This document shows positions 1-13,100 of a stretch of 64,000 nucleotides of DNA, piece by piece (position 1 is the first letter of the stretch; each line of letters begins with the position of its first letter). This DNA is from Anniella stebbinsi (lineage: Eukaryota; Chordata; Lepidosauria; Squamata; Anniellidae), in the NCBI GenBank assembly GCA_029215795.1, contig JARDYH010000007.1, positions 71,788,763 to 71,852,762 of the forward strand, in the 5' to 3' direction. A program made the translations under genes and the position numbers. The notes beneath the pieces were generated by a model. It was not told the origin of the DNA. It worked only from the letters and a program-made list of their open reading frames with translations, and searched no databases.

Positions 1-84
1 TTTCCCGCTTCCTGCAGTACAGTCTGGATGAAATCATGTGTAAAGGAGCCAATCTAAGACGGAGAGGCGGGTAAGAAATAAATT

Positions 85-96
85 GTTATTATTATA

Positions 97-130
<34 letters not shown>

Positions 131-160
131 TATTATTATTATTATTATTATTATTACAAG
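85..160. repeat. (ATT)n microsatellite
   Basis: A nearly uninterrupted ATT run. It creates the poly-Asn and poly-Ile reading frames here, which are not coding. Confidence 0.95.
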
Positions 161-530
161 GAATCTGGAAGCAGAAGCCCTGGTAAGGGTGTGGGATTTT
201 AGCCTCCTGCAAAAATGCTTCATGTCTCTGTGTGGCGGCAAAGGATGCACATTGCAAGGAGCAGAGCAAGGTAAGGTAGCCTCAACACACCCCATGTGGG
301 ATTCCTGTTGGTGAATCATCCAGTGCAATGAGGAGAGGGTATTTTGCCCTCAATGCAAGCCTTTACTTTGTCCCTTTGGAATGATTGGCAGCCATTAACA
401 CACTCTGGAGTGAGTCATGCACAGACAATCCTGCTCCCTGTCTCTGTTGACCTCAGCCACTGAGAATCAAATCAGTGCCCCACTGCATACCATCATCCTT
501 ATGTCTTGCTTGTGCATTGATATTTAGAAG

Positions 531-532
<2 letters not shown>

Positions 533-567
<35 letters not shown>
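533..567. repeat. (AT)n microsatellite
   Basis: A run of AT dinucleotides just beyond the donor of E3 of gene a, inside intron 3. Confidence 0.95.
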
Positions 568-569
<2 letters not shown>

Positions 570-597
570 TTGAGTCGAAATAGAGACAGATACTTAC

Positions 598-3177
598 ATT
601 GAACATTTTGTACATTACAATTGTCTGTCTGGCAGCAGAACGTTTTCAGCTGAGCATATTTTGTAGATATTGAACTCATCATGAAATCCCCTTCTTCACA
701 TTCTTTAGATTTGCTGCATCCCCTGAAAGCGAACGCTATTGGAAATGGAACTGTGAAAGAGAATTAGGAAAAAAATGTCTATAGTGACCATAAATCAAGT
801 CAATCTCCCCCTTGAAATTTTAATTTGGCCCATGGGCTCTAAGCGGTTTGACACCTCCGCCTTTATTGCTTGGCACTTGATGGGATTAATGAATGTGTGA
901 AAGGGTGGCATTGAAATGGGCATAGTTTCTTTATTTTTATATAACGCTGGACATTAGAGTCAAGGTTTTGTAATGATTCCTCACAGGCACATCTGAGTCA
1001 TTCCATTATGGCGTAGTAGCTAAAGTGTTGGACTGAGAGTCATGAGATCCGAGTTCTAATCCCACTTGACCATGGAGACTCACTGGGTGCCTTTGGGCCA
1101 GTCACAGACTCTCAGCCCAACCTACCTCACAGGGTTGTTGTTGTGGGGATAAAATGGAGTGGAGGAGAAGGATTATGTACACCACCTTGGGTTCCTTGGA
1201 GGAAAAAAGGCGGGATGTAAATGCAATAAATATATAAATAAAAAATTCTGGACCAAAGAAAATGAAATATTGGGGTATATCACGCAAATTGGACTTTCTC
1301 TTACAATCAGAAAATCAATTTGTTGTTCAAAGAGTTGCAGCGTTTGCGATTAAGGCTGCAAAATATAGAGAAGTGTTCCTCTATTCACTGGAATCTCTCT
1401 CTGTAAAGGGCCATAGTAACTAGCAGATCTGAACATTTTAAAATTGCACCTTGACAAGATTTTAACTATTGTTTTAGCATTTTTAATTGCAATGTTTTAT
1501 GGTTGTATAAGCTAAATTCAGCTCAATTTTATGCATCCTGTTTTATGAGTTGATGCTAAAATGTAACGTTTGTCCCAAATAGGTAAACATTTTATACTTT
1601 TAATGATGGATACTTTTTCTTTTTACTTGCAATGGTCCTCGGACTCAGCAATAAAGTATTTGAGTTTGAAATTAAGTGAAATTTGAATGTTAAATGGACT
1701 GAAAGGATATCTCACTCACATAAACTCATTACAGTATTAAGAGCAATGCAAGTATCTTCATCCGCTTTACAATCCATCGACACAGCATCTTCCTCATTAC
1801 ATTGTCCTTCCGGGTCAAAACATGTCAGACAGCTCAGAGGGACCACTGCAGATAGGAGAGAGAGAGTTGTAAATCCTCAGGGCCGCCTATGTCACTCACA
1901 CTAATTTTGACAAAAAGATGCCGAATTTCTACTTGTAGATCACAATGTCACCATCCTTCTGTCCAGTCAAGTACCACAAATGGTTCTGGTGGTACTGGAT
2001 AGCTTGGTGGTACACTGAGGGAGAGGGGACTGTAAATTCCCATGAATCATTTAAAAACCTGAAATACAACTAATAGTTTGTTGAATAAAATTGTATTTCA
2101 AAAAATGAGTGTCAAATGAGAGTCCATCGTCTCAGCTTTGTTTGGCTCATTGGCTAGAGGTGGGCCAAGATGTGAGCAGTTTTATTTCTTCCTGAGAGGC
2201 TAAGTATGGTTTTCACTGCATTCAGTAGAACTTAGAATGTCCCCCAAGAGGGGCATTCCCTCTCGCCCCATCTGTGAAGACAGCCCTGCTCATTTCATTG
2301 GCATTTATTGATACCTGTCTGTCTGGACCATTTCTCTAATCTTCCTTTTGATCTTTGAGATGTAGGCGAATGGAACAGATTAAAATCCTTATTAGACAGG
2401 ATTCAGGCCTGCTTTGGGGAAAGAAACAGACTCGGTCACCTTGGTGGACAACCTATGCCAGAAGCAAGACAAGGGGAATGCATCTTTGGTGATTCTGCTG
2501 GACCTCTCAATGGCCTCCAATACCATCAATCATGGTATCCTTCAGGGATACTTGACCAATAAATGGACTCAGAGGAACCATGTGGCAAATCATTCTAGTC
2601 CCATTGGCTGACCATTCATAGAAGGTGTTTTTGGGGAAATACTACTACTAAGCCCCTGAGATTTTCACCTATGGGGTTCATCAGGGTTCTATTTGTCCCC
2701 CATGAGTTTAAACATCTCCATGAAACTACTGGGAAAGGGTATCCCAAGATTCTGCTTGGGTCCATCAATACATTGATAATACCCAGCTCTCTCTGACTCT
2801 ATTTTCTTATTTGAAGGAGTGAAATTGTTATCGTGATTAATGCCTGAAGGAGGCTAAGTTGCCCAGGTATGCTACATGGTAAATTCTCTGCAAGTCTATA
2901 GTATAGATTGTGACTGTCATGGTTTTCAGTCAAATCATCATAGAAATGAGAATTCTTCAATGAGCAGACCCAGAAACTCTGTATGATAAGGAAGCTACAT
3001 TTCCCAGACTTATTTAATTTTGGAATATATGTATATTCCACCCTTTGTAACTTATATACTGCCTTTCCCAGGTGTCTCTTCGCACCCAAAGCAATAGCAA
3101 GAACCCTGGAGTTCTGGTTCCTACTCACCCGGAGAAAGCAAGGTGAATAGAAGGCATGTGCTCAGCAGTGTCTTCAT
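598..3177 (-). CDS. Gene a: LU-domain (PLI-gamma-like) secreted protein, exons 1-3, partial
   Basis: Three exons are visible on the minus strand: signal peptide 3129-3177 (starts MKTLLSTCLL), E2 1720-1845 and E3 598-750, each with a GT donor and AG acceptor and all in phase 1. E2 begins with the LU pattern CLTCF and E3 contains GCSKSKEC and ends CCQTDNCN, so together they make one complete ten-cysteine three-finger domain. All three exons are open. By comparison with the other genes, E4 would lie about 0.9 kb below E3, beyond the left edge, so the second LU domain is not seen. Family knowledge: PLI-gamma proteins are secreted serum proteins with two LU domains that bind phospholipases A2. The binding partner here is unknown. 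The signal peptide matches that of gene d, while E2 and E3 differ clearly from those of genes b, c, f and h. Confidence 0.8.
1008..1247 (+). mobile_element. tRNA-type SINE
   Basis: A head with a tRNA-like internal promoter (a GTGTTGGACT...GAGATCCGAGTTCTAATCCC pattern), then the conserved CTTTGGGCCAGTCACAG and CTCACAGGGTTGTTGT blocks and an AT-rich tail. The same family recurs six more times in the window. It sits in intron 2 of gene a. Confidence 0.8.
1370..1685 (+). other. Probable LINE 3' end, unassigned
   Basis: AT-rich sequence ending in AATAAAGTATTTGAGTTTG, like the terminal part of an old LINE. There is no coding match long enough to name a family, and the call is weak. It lies in intron 2 of gene a. 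Confidence 0.3.
2340..2800 (+). mobile_element. L2/CR1-type LINE fragment (reverse transcriptase)
   Basis: The frame at 2414-2611 contains LVILLDLSMASNTINHGIL, a decayed form of the LLDLSAAFDTVDH motif of L2/CR1 reverse transcriptases. It is in gene a intron 1, and its counterpart is at 26200-26660 in gene d, so it inserted before the block duplication. Confidence 0.7.
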
Positions 3178-3265
3178 AATGATGGGAAGATCAAAAGACC
3201 AAAGGACTTGGATCAGAGCTGGACCAATCAAGGTGACTGAAGTCAAGAGGGGTTTATGCAGAAGC

Positions 3266-3272
3266 ATTTATA
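3266..3272 (-). promoter_or_regulatory. TATA box of gene a
   Basis: TATAAAT reads on the minus strand 89 nt upstream of the gene a ATG. The same spacing is found in genes c, d, e (mutated) and f. Confidence 0.6.
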
Positions 3273-3958
3273 GGCCAAGGGGAGGAGCGCAAGGGCAAAA
3301 GCTTGGAAAAAACTGGTTTGATGAGATGCGGGAAGTGTCTCTAAATGAATTCACATGTCATTGTGTAAAACTATGAGATGGTTTTCTGGAACCCCATGAA
3401 ATGTTGGCAGTCCAGCCTAAAATCTGTTTCACCACTCTGGCTATGAGAAAATATGACTGCAGACAGCTCCAAAGGTCTGATTGCACAGTACCTGGCATTC
3501 TCTTCCTGGCAAGATGGCATCCCTCATCTGTTGCAAAAGGGGCTTGCTATGAAGTGAAGGTCACTCAGGAAGTCTGTAAAGAAAAAAGAAGTTACAGGAG
3601 CCTGGTGAATTTCTTCAATCACTCTGTGAGTGTTTTCAGACGTGGGGGTGAATAACACGTTTCCCTACCATTTCTTTGCCTCCTGCTTCTGTCCCACGTT
3701 AGGGACGAGGAGCCCATTCAGTGGGGGTTTCTGTAGCACCGCTTCTCTGGCACACAGCAGAGGTTTGGTTTGGTTATAAGACATGGGATGGATAAATGTT
3801 TATTGGGGAAAGAAATTGTTAATATTTATTTTCGTATGAAATGAGATGGAACCAAATCTGTTATATCGATGTAGATGAGACAACAACAAACCACGACCCA
3901 TGGATTAAAATATTTATCGAAAAGAAATATTCCAACACAAGTTTACTTGCTATACCAA

Positions 3959-3964
3959 TTTATT
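3959..3964 (-). terminator. Polyadenylation signal of gene b (AATAAA)
   Basis: AATAAA on the minus strand, 231 nt beyond the gene b stop codon. The same signal lies exactly 231 nt beyond the stop codons of genes f (43571-43576) and g (55743-55748), which supports its function. A second AATAAA lies near 3797-3802. Confidence 0.6.
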
Positions 3965-4194
3965 TTTTGATTCTGTGAAAATTAATCTGTATATCAGGAG
4001 GCCCAAAATCAGCATATCAAAACCCTCTTTCAGCTTCCACCCTGAATCTCTCACACCCTCCACCAGCCTCTAAAAAGAAAATGAAAGAATTGGGAATCTC
4101 AGACAGTGGCTGCTCTTACCACTAGGGCTCCAATATCCTCCCCACTTCTAAAGCAACTAGAAAGCATGGGGAAGAGCATTTCACCCTTTATCTA

Positions 4195-7100
4195 TCACCC
4201 AAGTCTGGCTGGATTGTTGGAAGCCTGATTATTACTGCATTCCAGTTTGGTGGTGTTTAGTGTAAAATAGTCCTCAGCATTTATCTCTCCAGTATGGGAG
4301 TCACAGAAGTCCTTTGTTGCACAGCCATGTAAAATGAAGCTCTTGTCGTAAATGCTCACTGGAAAAGAAGAACAGGCATATGAGTCCTCCATCTTGCAGA
4401 TATTATGAAACCATGAGGGTATTATATTATAAAACCATGAAGGTGCCTTGCCCCACCCCCAATAACCCGAAGTCACTTCTCAGCACAGGTCTTTGCACCA
4501 TACTGATTACTAGGGATGCTGTGAAAGCCCAACTGGATCTGGGAGACCAGCACCTTCCAGCCTCTGCCACCCCCCCAGACCCAGTTGGGTGCTCCCAACA
4601 TGAGCACAGACCCCCACCAGCAGCCACCTGTCCACCATGCCGAAAATGTGCACTTCCCCTTCCTGCGTCAATGGCACAGTGTGGATCCAGGGTGATTGCT
4701 TCACCCATCCTCTCTGACAAGGTAGTCAGCTCTTCTAAATTCTGCTTCGCATAAAAGGGACTATGTGATCCAGGGGGGTGGTTTAATGGGAAAAAAATGG
4801 GGAAATAAATTAGTAAATGCCTAGCAAACGCCAGCCTTTTCCATTTCTCTTCTACCTGCAGAAAGCAAGCCAGAATGTGAGAAACCATGCAGCCATCTAT
4901 CCTGCTTGGTGTACATCTGGCCATCCAGTCAACTCATTCTAGGAAGTGTAGTTCTTTTTTTTATTATTTTTTTAGAATTTTTTTATTTTCAACTTAAAAC
5001 AAAATAACATAACATAAAATACAATACAAAACTAACAACCCTCATATCCCCCCGTGCTCCCCTCCCCCCAGGAGACCTTCGTATATTCCATTATACATCC
5101 TTCCAAAATTGTAAAGTATCTTTTGAAGATGTTTGCCCCTTCCCTGATCTTAACACATATTCCAAAGAAGGACTCCATATATCTTCAAAATCATTCTTCC
5201 TGGACATTCCCCTCTTTACTTTCAAATTACACATTAGCTTATCATTAAGTGCCATATCCCATGTTTCTTTATACCATTCTTCTATTGTATATTTCCCTTG
5301 CCCTTTCCAGTTCTTTGCTGTCATGATTCTAACGGGTGCCAGGAGGTTGTTTATCAATTCCCTCATGCTTATATTCTCATTTTCTTTATCCCATATTGCT
5401 AGTAGAGCCAACTTTGTTCTTACTTCCAATTCACTTCCTATTATTTCACTTATTTCTTTAAAAACCGTTTTCCAAAATTTTTGTACATGTTCACAGCTCC
5501 ACCACATATGAAAATATGTTCCAACCTCCTGACATCCCCTCCAACAATTTTTAGACACTTTTTTATCTATCTGATGAAATCTTACCGGCGTTAAATACCA
5601 TCTCCATACAGTTTTATAATAATTCTCCTTGATTCTAATCGACAAAAGCTTTAACATTCTTGCATCCCATATCCTCCCCCAGTTATTTTCATTAATTTGT
5701 TCCTTGAAATCATCTTCCCAAATCATTTTGAGAGAGTCTTGGCATTCATCATCCTCCATCAAAATTTTATATATTTCACTGGTCAAACCTCTTTTATTTC
5801 TAACTTGCCCCTTCTTTCCACTTGATTCAATTAAATCTTCAAATTTTGTACTATCTCTACATTCCTTATTTTTCTTTTCCAATTCTGTGTCCATTGTTCC
5901 AATTGTATACATTTAAACCAAGCTATCTTTTGTCCTCTTAATAACTCTCCAATTTGCTCCCTATTTGTCATACTTTTAATCCAATCTCTTAACTTAATAA
6001 TTTTCTGATCCCTCAGACCCTTTTCCAACTCAACTTTTAAATTCTTTGGGAAGTTTCCCATTGCTACCACTGGGGTAAGAGGAGAATCTCCTGGTATTAA
6101 CTTCCCTTTAACTTCCTCCCAGATCTCTAAAATATTTTTCAACAACGGGTTGTCCAGTCCCCTCAAATCTTTCTTTTGAATTTTAGTAAAAAAAATATTT
6201 TGCAGTTTAAAATCTTGTTCCCCTGTTTGCGTCTCTAACCTTTCGAAATCATCCTCCCCTATTATACTATTTACAATATATCTTAATTGATTAGCAATAT
6301 AATACTTCTTTATATTTGGAAGTCCCAGACCTCCTTTCTTTTGTGTCTTATACCATAGCCCTTTATTAATCCTTGCTTTTTTATCTCCATTACAATAAGC
6401 ATTAATCATATTTTGTCAACTCTTTAACTCTACTTCCGTTATTTTAATCGGTAACATTCTAAACAAAAAATTAATCTTAGGTAATATTTTCATTTTAATA
6501 ACCGCTATTCTACCAAACGAAGAATGTTTTAATTTTCTATATACCTCTAACTTTTCCCCTATCTGTTTTTTCAAGCTAGCAAAATTAATTTCTTCTAATC
6601 TATCTAAATCTTTTGCAATATTAACTTCTAAATAACGCATTATATTTTTAAGCCTAAAACCTAATTTAGATTTACACTCCTCCATTTCCTTCTTGTTATA
6701 ATTAAATAACATCATTTCTGACTTCCCCCAATTTACTTGTAAGCCTGTAATCACCCCAAATTCTCTCAAATGCTTCTTAATCACCTCCCCACTCTCCAGA
6801 GGATGTTCTAAAGTCAGTAATGTATCATCCGCAAACGTGTTCATCTTAACCTTTTCTGTCCCTCCTATCCCTTTTAATCTTGAATCCTCCCTTATAACAT
6901 TCACCAAAATTTCTATCAGTATTGCAAATAAAATCGGTGAAAGTGGGCATCCTTGTCTAGTGCCCCGGGCTAAGATAATCTATTGCGTTAACCCATCATT
7001 AACTATTATTTCTGCTTTATTATTTGCATACAACTGATCAATCACTCCTATAAATTTATCTCCAAACCCATTTTTTAAAATAATTATTTTAAGTGCTGGC

Positions 7101-10100
7101 CATTCCACACAATCAAAGGCTTTAAATATATCTAGTGCTAACAATCCTGCTTTTAAGTTCCTTTTAAAAATAATATTATTTATATGTAAAACTCTCCCTA
7201 TTAAATTAGGCATTTGCCTTCCTGAAATAAATCCACATTGATCTTTTTTAATATATTTATTTATAAAAGTACTTATTGTTATATTCAAAAAAATCCCTCT
7301 TCAAATATAACAAATTCCTTTGAACCTGTTCTAGCTCTTCTTTCTCTAATTCTTCTTGGCTTGAATTTGGGCATATAGGCGTCTATCTTTTGTCTCTCTT
7401 AATTTCTCCTCTAAATATCTTACCTCCTTTTCCATCTTTTTATTTTGTGCTTCCTGTTGTTTTCTTAGGGTACACATTTCCCTAATACAGATCCCTCTTA
7501 TAACAGCCTTCATTGTGTCCCATATTATTCCTTGAGAGTTTTGCCCCATTTCATTAATTTATCATATTATCTGCATTTCTTTTTTTATTTTTTCAACTAT
7601 AGCTTTATTATTTTAAATCCTTGTATCCATTCTCCATCTCTTTGCTTCTCTATAATCCTTCTTCATTTTAATATCTGTTGTCATTAATGCATGGTCAGTG
7701 ACTTTAATTATCCCTATATCGTATTCTATAATTTTAGATATCATATTCTTTGACACAAAAATATAATCTATCCTAGAATAACTCTTAAACCTCGATGAGT
7801 AAAAAGTATATTTTCTTTCTTCTCCTTTTAATAACCTCCAAACATCCATTAATTCTTTTTCAGCCATTAATTTACTTAAACCCGTCTTCCCACCTATTTT
7901 CATATCTCTTAATATATTATCCTTATCCTTTCCTTTATCTAATACCATATTAAAATCACCTGCCATCACAATGTTCCTTTTCCCCATTTCTCCCACAGCA
8001 TTAAAAACTTCATCAAAAAATTCCATTTGTTTCCCGTTTGGAGCATATACTTTAATCAATATATATTCCTCCTCCCCCACCATACAAAAAATTATCAGAA
8101 ATCTACCCGTTTCATCCTTCTTCACTCTTTGTATATTAATTCCACATTTTTTGAAACTATTATCGCTACTCCTCTCGCTTTAGAGGTACCAAATGCCTTC
8201 TCATAAACGCCCACATCCCTCATCCTTAGCTCATTTACACCCTCCTTTGATTGATGAGTTTCCTGCAAAAAAAATAACATCTGCTTTTTCTTTTTTAATA
8301 ATACTTCTATTCTCTTCCTTTTTATAACAGTTCCCAGCCCTTTAACATTTAAAGGTGCAACGCTTAGTTTATTTTCCATCTTCCCACACAATTAGCTCTA
8401 TATTGGTCTCCCCCTGTGATACACATACCCCCTCCCTTTCCCTCCCCCCACACTTACCCGACACTTCACCCCCTCCTCACCAGACCCTCCTGGGCAATGG
8501 CCCCAAATAATTTTAGAACTCTTCGGGGGGGGGGGAGAAGCAGCCCCATAAACCCAGAGTAACAGCTGGCGCTCCCCTCCCTTATAAACTCTTCTTCATC
8601 CCTGTTCCATCCTCATTTCTTCATTGACTACTTCCACCTGCGGCACCTTCATCCACATTGGTTCCTCCATCCTTCGTAGCATTGACCAAACCCAGTTTCT
8701 CCAGAAGCTCCATCCCTTGCTCGCATGATGTTATTCTGTGTTGTTTCCCCAGCCACATAAATCTCAAAAAAACTGGATACCCCCAGCTATATGTTATCGC
8801 CTTCTTCCGCAGGGTAACTGTACAGAATCTCACACTCTTCCGCCACTGGATCGTTTGAGGACACAAATCCTGATAAACCTCAATTGGTGTTGCTTGTAGA
8901 ATTGGTTGGCCCAAATGTCTAATTACTTGCATTAACTTTTCTTTCTTGTAATAATTCGCAAATTTGACAATTATATCCCTTGGGAGCATTCCCTTCTTTT
9001 TATAGCCCACTCTATGGATCCTCTCGATATCCTCCATCACCCACAGTCCCTGGGGGTCCAATTCATTAATCCAAGCCAATAATATATCTCTCAACATCTG
9101 TAGATTCTCCCCCTGTTGCTCATGAAAGGATCTAATCCGAATATTTGCTCTTCTATCTCGATCTTCCAGGGCTATCAAACGCAAATCCATCTCTTGCAAT
9201 TGCTGTCCCTGCTGCTTACTGGTTTCCTTAATCTTTTCAGTCTCCTTCTCCAGTTCTGTCATTCTCTCCACCACAGTTTGGAAGCCTGTCAAAATTTCAA
9301 TCTGCGAGTCTAGAATGTTGCCTCTTATCTTTTCATCCTGCTTCCTCAAAGCTTCATCTAGCATCGTCTTAAAACGATCCATTAGTTCTCCTGGTGACCA
9401 TGATTGACTTTCTTTAGTAGTTTTAGGAACTGCTCCTGGCTTGGTTCCAGCTTTGTAAGCCCCACTTCCGGAAGAAGGCGAGGCTGCCTTCTCCTGTTCT
9501 TTGTCTTTGTCGGCCATTACCCTGGTGAGACGATCCCTGTTTTTATCTGAAGGGTGCTTTTTTGGCTGTCTAACCCAGCTGGGGGCACTCGATTTATCAC
9601 CTGCCAACCTCTTTTTCATTAGGCTACAGTTATAAATCCGTGACCCTCCACATAGACTTTAACAGCCACGCTCATCAATCTTTCCAAGCTCTTATCAGCC
9701 AAATATGCTTCGGCTTCACTTTCGCTCAGCTGGGGGCTCTGAACACCTCTATTCCTCTGGCTTCAGTTTTTTGCTTCAGTCTCCCCCCACAGCCATTTTA
9801 TCGGCCAGTCTTAGCTCCTAATCCAAAATATTAAAAGTCTCATTTACCAGCTTCTGGCCACCTGCCAAGAGTTCCGGTCAGCAACACTTTCTCTTTCACT
9901 CAGTCAATGCAGCAACATTCCATAACCATATATCAAGTCTTTAATTAACAATCCGACATCTCCATGATAGGGATTTTATGTTTATTCCATCGCTTTGATA
10001 AGAGAGCGGACGACTCCCAGCCTCACTCCATTCTCGCGAGGCCACTCCCCCCGAGGCCACTCCCCCTGCTTGGTGTAGATCTGGCCATCCAGCCAACTCA

Positions 10101-13100
10101 TTCTAGGAAGTGTAGTTCTTGAAAGGGCCTAAGAAATTGGAACCAGAAACTCTGTAGGATGAGAAAACTACAATTTCCAGACCTCTTTTTAAGGTTAGGA
10201 TATCTATATACCACCCTTCATAATCTATATGCTGACCTCCGGTGATTGCAAGACGCCAACGATTCTAAGATACACCCCGTTTTTACAGACGTAAATATGG
10301 GACAAAAAGTGCATCTTAGAATCGATGAAATATGGCATGTAAAAGGAATAGCAAATCCTCAAACCTTGAATCCCCAGGCAGAAAGATGCAAATCTTCTGG
10401 TCAGTTCCTAACGAGCTGTAAACATTAGGAACTGAAGGAGGCCTTTTTTAGGGCTGTGACCAGAGGCAGATCCCAAATCTGAGTCGGATCAGGGTGATCT
10501 GGACCTCCAGATCCCAGATCTGGATCAGATTGGGTCCGGATTGGGCCGGATCGGTTCCGCAATCCAGATCCGATCTGGATCTGGTCACAGCACTCCCTTC
10601 CGCTCTCCCCGCTCTCTCTCTCTCTCTCTCTCTCCCTCCCCTCCCCCACTCTCATTGCTTACCTGCTGCCTCCTCCGCGTCATCCTGCTGTTGTCTTTCC
10701 TCCTCGCTGTGGGCAGCAGCATTTGCTGGTCATGGTAGGTGATGATGACCGGCAAATGTGGCACTCTAATTGGTTAGAGCACCACATTTGCAGGTCGTGG
10801 TGAGTGACATCATCACCCACCATGACCAGCAAATGTGGCAGCCAACAGCGAGGAGGGAAGGCGATGGCAGGACGATGGCGGACTATGGCAGGATGATGCA
10901 GAGGAGGCAGCAGGGAGAGAGCGGGGAGGGAGGGGGAGAGCGTGTCGGATGTCATGGATGTCAGGCCTTGTGAATTGTGAGTTTAAAGATGGAGAATTGT
11001 TGTGAGAAAGTTCTGTGTCAGTCTGTGTCCCTGTGGCCAATAGATGCTGTCCGTGTAATGGCTCTGAAGTTGAGAGCATTGAACATGTACTGTTCTCTTT
11101 TACTTATTACAACCAAGTTAGGGAAGAATTATTGAGACCACTTTTCCAAGATTGCCAAGGGTACTCTAAAGAATCCCTGTTAGTTTGTCTCCTTGAAGGT
11201 ACAAATGATTATATTACTAGGCAAGTAGCTAAATTCATTAACAGAACAATTGGTTGTAGATCACAGATGGGGGTAGAGGAATACTATTAGCTGTAATTGA
11301 ATGAGTACATTTTTAAATGTTATATTGTAACTTGTTTTCTAATGGTCTATTGACTGTCAATACAGATTGATTGATTGATTGACTGTAAGCTTATCTGATG
11401 CTGTTTCTCATGGGAGATTTGCTAGCAGAAGCTTTGAGCTGGGAAGTTTCTTTGAAAACAAATGTATGTTTGGAAAAGGTGGGGGCTAACTTGCAAGCTG
11501 TCTCTCACATGGTTTCGTCATCAAGAGGAGGTTGAACTGTGCCGCTCTGTTTGCACATGAGTTTAGATTACAGGCCTGAGGTCCTGTCTGTCAAAATGGC
11601 TTGGAATAGCCAGCCTCCAGCCTATAAGTGGAATGAGCAAAGGGGAGGCCCTTTGCTAGGAATCATCTGTTCTACGCTTGCCATGAAACTCCTCATGTTT
11701 GGGATTCTATCTGTTTGGAGATGTTGGATGCACACTCTGTACATGTTCTGTTGCTATTTGACATTGGAATTTCTAAGGACTGTGCCATAAAAAGTGCTCT
11801 GAGGCTTTTCATAGACTTGGACTTGCTGTTACTGTTTCTGAATCGTGTTCTATGGCCTGAGAGAGGGCTTTCCCTGGATGGAGCCAAAATACAGGCACAG
11901 GGAAAGCTTCCTAGGCTGATCATTGCTGTTTCTGGCTTGTGTGTATGTGTGATCTGCAAGCCTTCCTTAAAGCTAAAGTTATGGGCAAGAGGGGTTTCCT
12001 AAGTCGAAGAGGTTCGTGCCCTGATATCTTGCTTACGTGATCAGCTCATTGTTTTCCGGCAGGCTGAGTCTGGTTCGTGCAAGATGAATCTGTTCTTTGC
12101 CGGCTTCATGCATCCCTGTGCTGGAGTTTCTCCTTGAGCTCTGCTCTTGTTCCTGATGAGTCTGTGAGTGTCACTGCTGGTGACTGCTCACATGGGACAG
12201 GGTCAACTCTACACGTCTCCCCCCGAGTGATTGGTGTTCACATCAAGCTGTTGTACCTGAAACTCTCTGGTCATCATCAGCTTTACGTGGATGTATGCAG
12301 AAATGAAACCATTATGCTTGATTTCTATGTGATTTCACAAATAAAAGTAGTCTCACCATTTTGGAGTGTGTTGTCAGTTTGCCGAGTTTGTGAGCAGAAG
12401 CCTGGAGTTGGGCTGAGTCACGACAGAGCGGGGAGGGAGGGAGGGAGGGAGTTTTTTTGAACTCTTGAACAGGGTTTTGCTCTCTGACAAGGTGGTCCAC
12501 TCTTCTAAATTATGCTCCACATAAGAGGGACTATGTGATCCAGGGGGGTGGTTTAATGGGGAAAAATGTGAAAATAAATTAGTAAATGCCTAGAAAACAC
12601 CAGCCTTTTCCATTGCTTTCCTACCTGCAGAAAGTAAGCCAAAATGTGAGTAACCATGCAGCCATCTAGACAGCCTGTTGCTAGTTTGCAATTTTACTCA
12701 CGTGCAGAGATGTGAAAAGTAGCATTGATACATTGAATCTCATAGCCATGGCACTGCATGATTGTCTCCGTGCAAGGTTCGGACCCTCTTGAGAAGCACG
12801 CTGGGCAGTTCACCCAACTGAATGGAAGACTGTTGTAATCTGGCACTACAAAAACAAACCCGTCAAGTCAGCACACGCTTCCATGACAATTCAATTTCTC
12901 CCCACATCTGTTGCCATCTACCCCAGAATGTCCATAAATCTCAGTGTCGTCTGGTTGGAATGGCAGTGGAACTCCAATGCTTCAATGTAAAACTTGACTT
13001 TTGAACAACAAGATTCATAGTTTTACAAATCCTCTGTTGATAGCCTTTAAGATCTACAGCAAGATCTGCAATAAGGAATTGTGAATGTGTGACTTCCTGT

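Larger units (their letters stand above)
4957..10064 (-). mobile_element. L1 retrotransposon, near full length, decayed
   Basis: The element lies on the minus strand with its 5' end at about 10064 and a poly-A tail (T-rich on the plus strand) at 4957-4990. It has a GC-rich 5' leader, ORF1 (8621-9619) and an ORF2 region (5091-8391) with endonuclease then reverse transcriptase. It interrupts intron 4 of gene b. Genes e and h have no element at the matching place (near 30640 and 58130), so it arrived after the block duplicated. A 56-bp direct repeat flanks it. Confidence 0.9.

Noticed and set aside
54..328. Frames with poly-Asn or poly-Ile (also near 16230, 22480, 40500)
   Set aside because: Products of ATT/AAT microsatellites.
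1008..1100. A possible tRNA gene in the SINE head
   Set aside because: Only internal-promoter-like boxes are kept. No cloverleaf can be built, and the unit recurs as a SINE with an AT-rich tail.
12077..12460. A plus-strand frame conserved in three places (12077, 32241, 59659)
   Set aside because: The conservation is explained by duplication of the whole intron. The frame length differs among copies (127, 102, 100 codons) and no domain is recognised.
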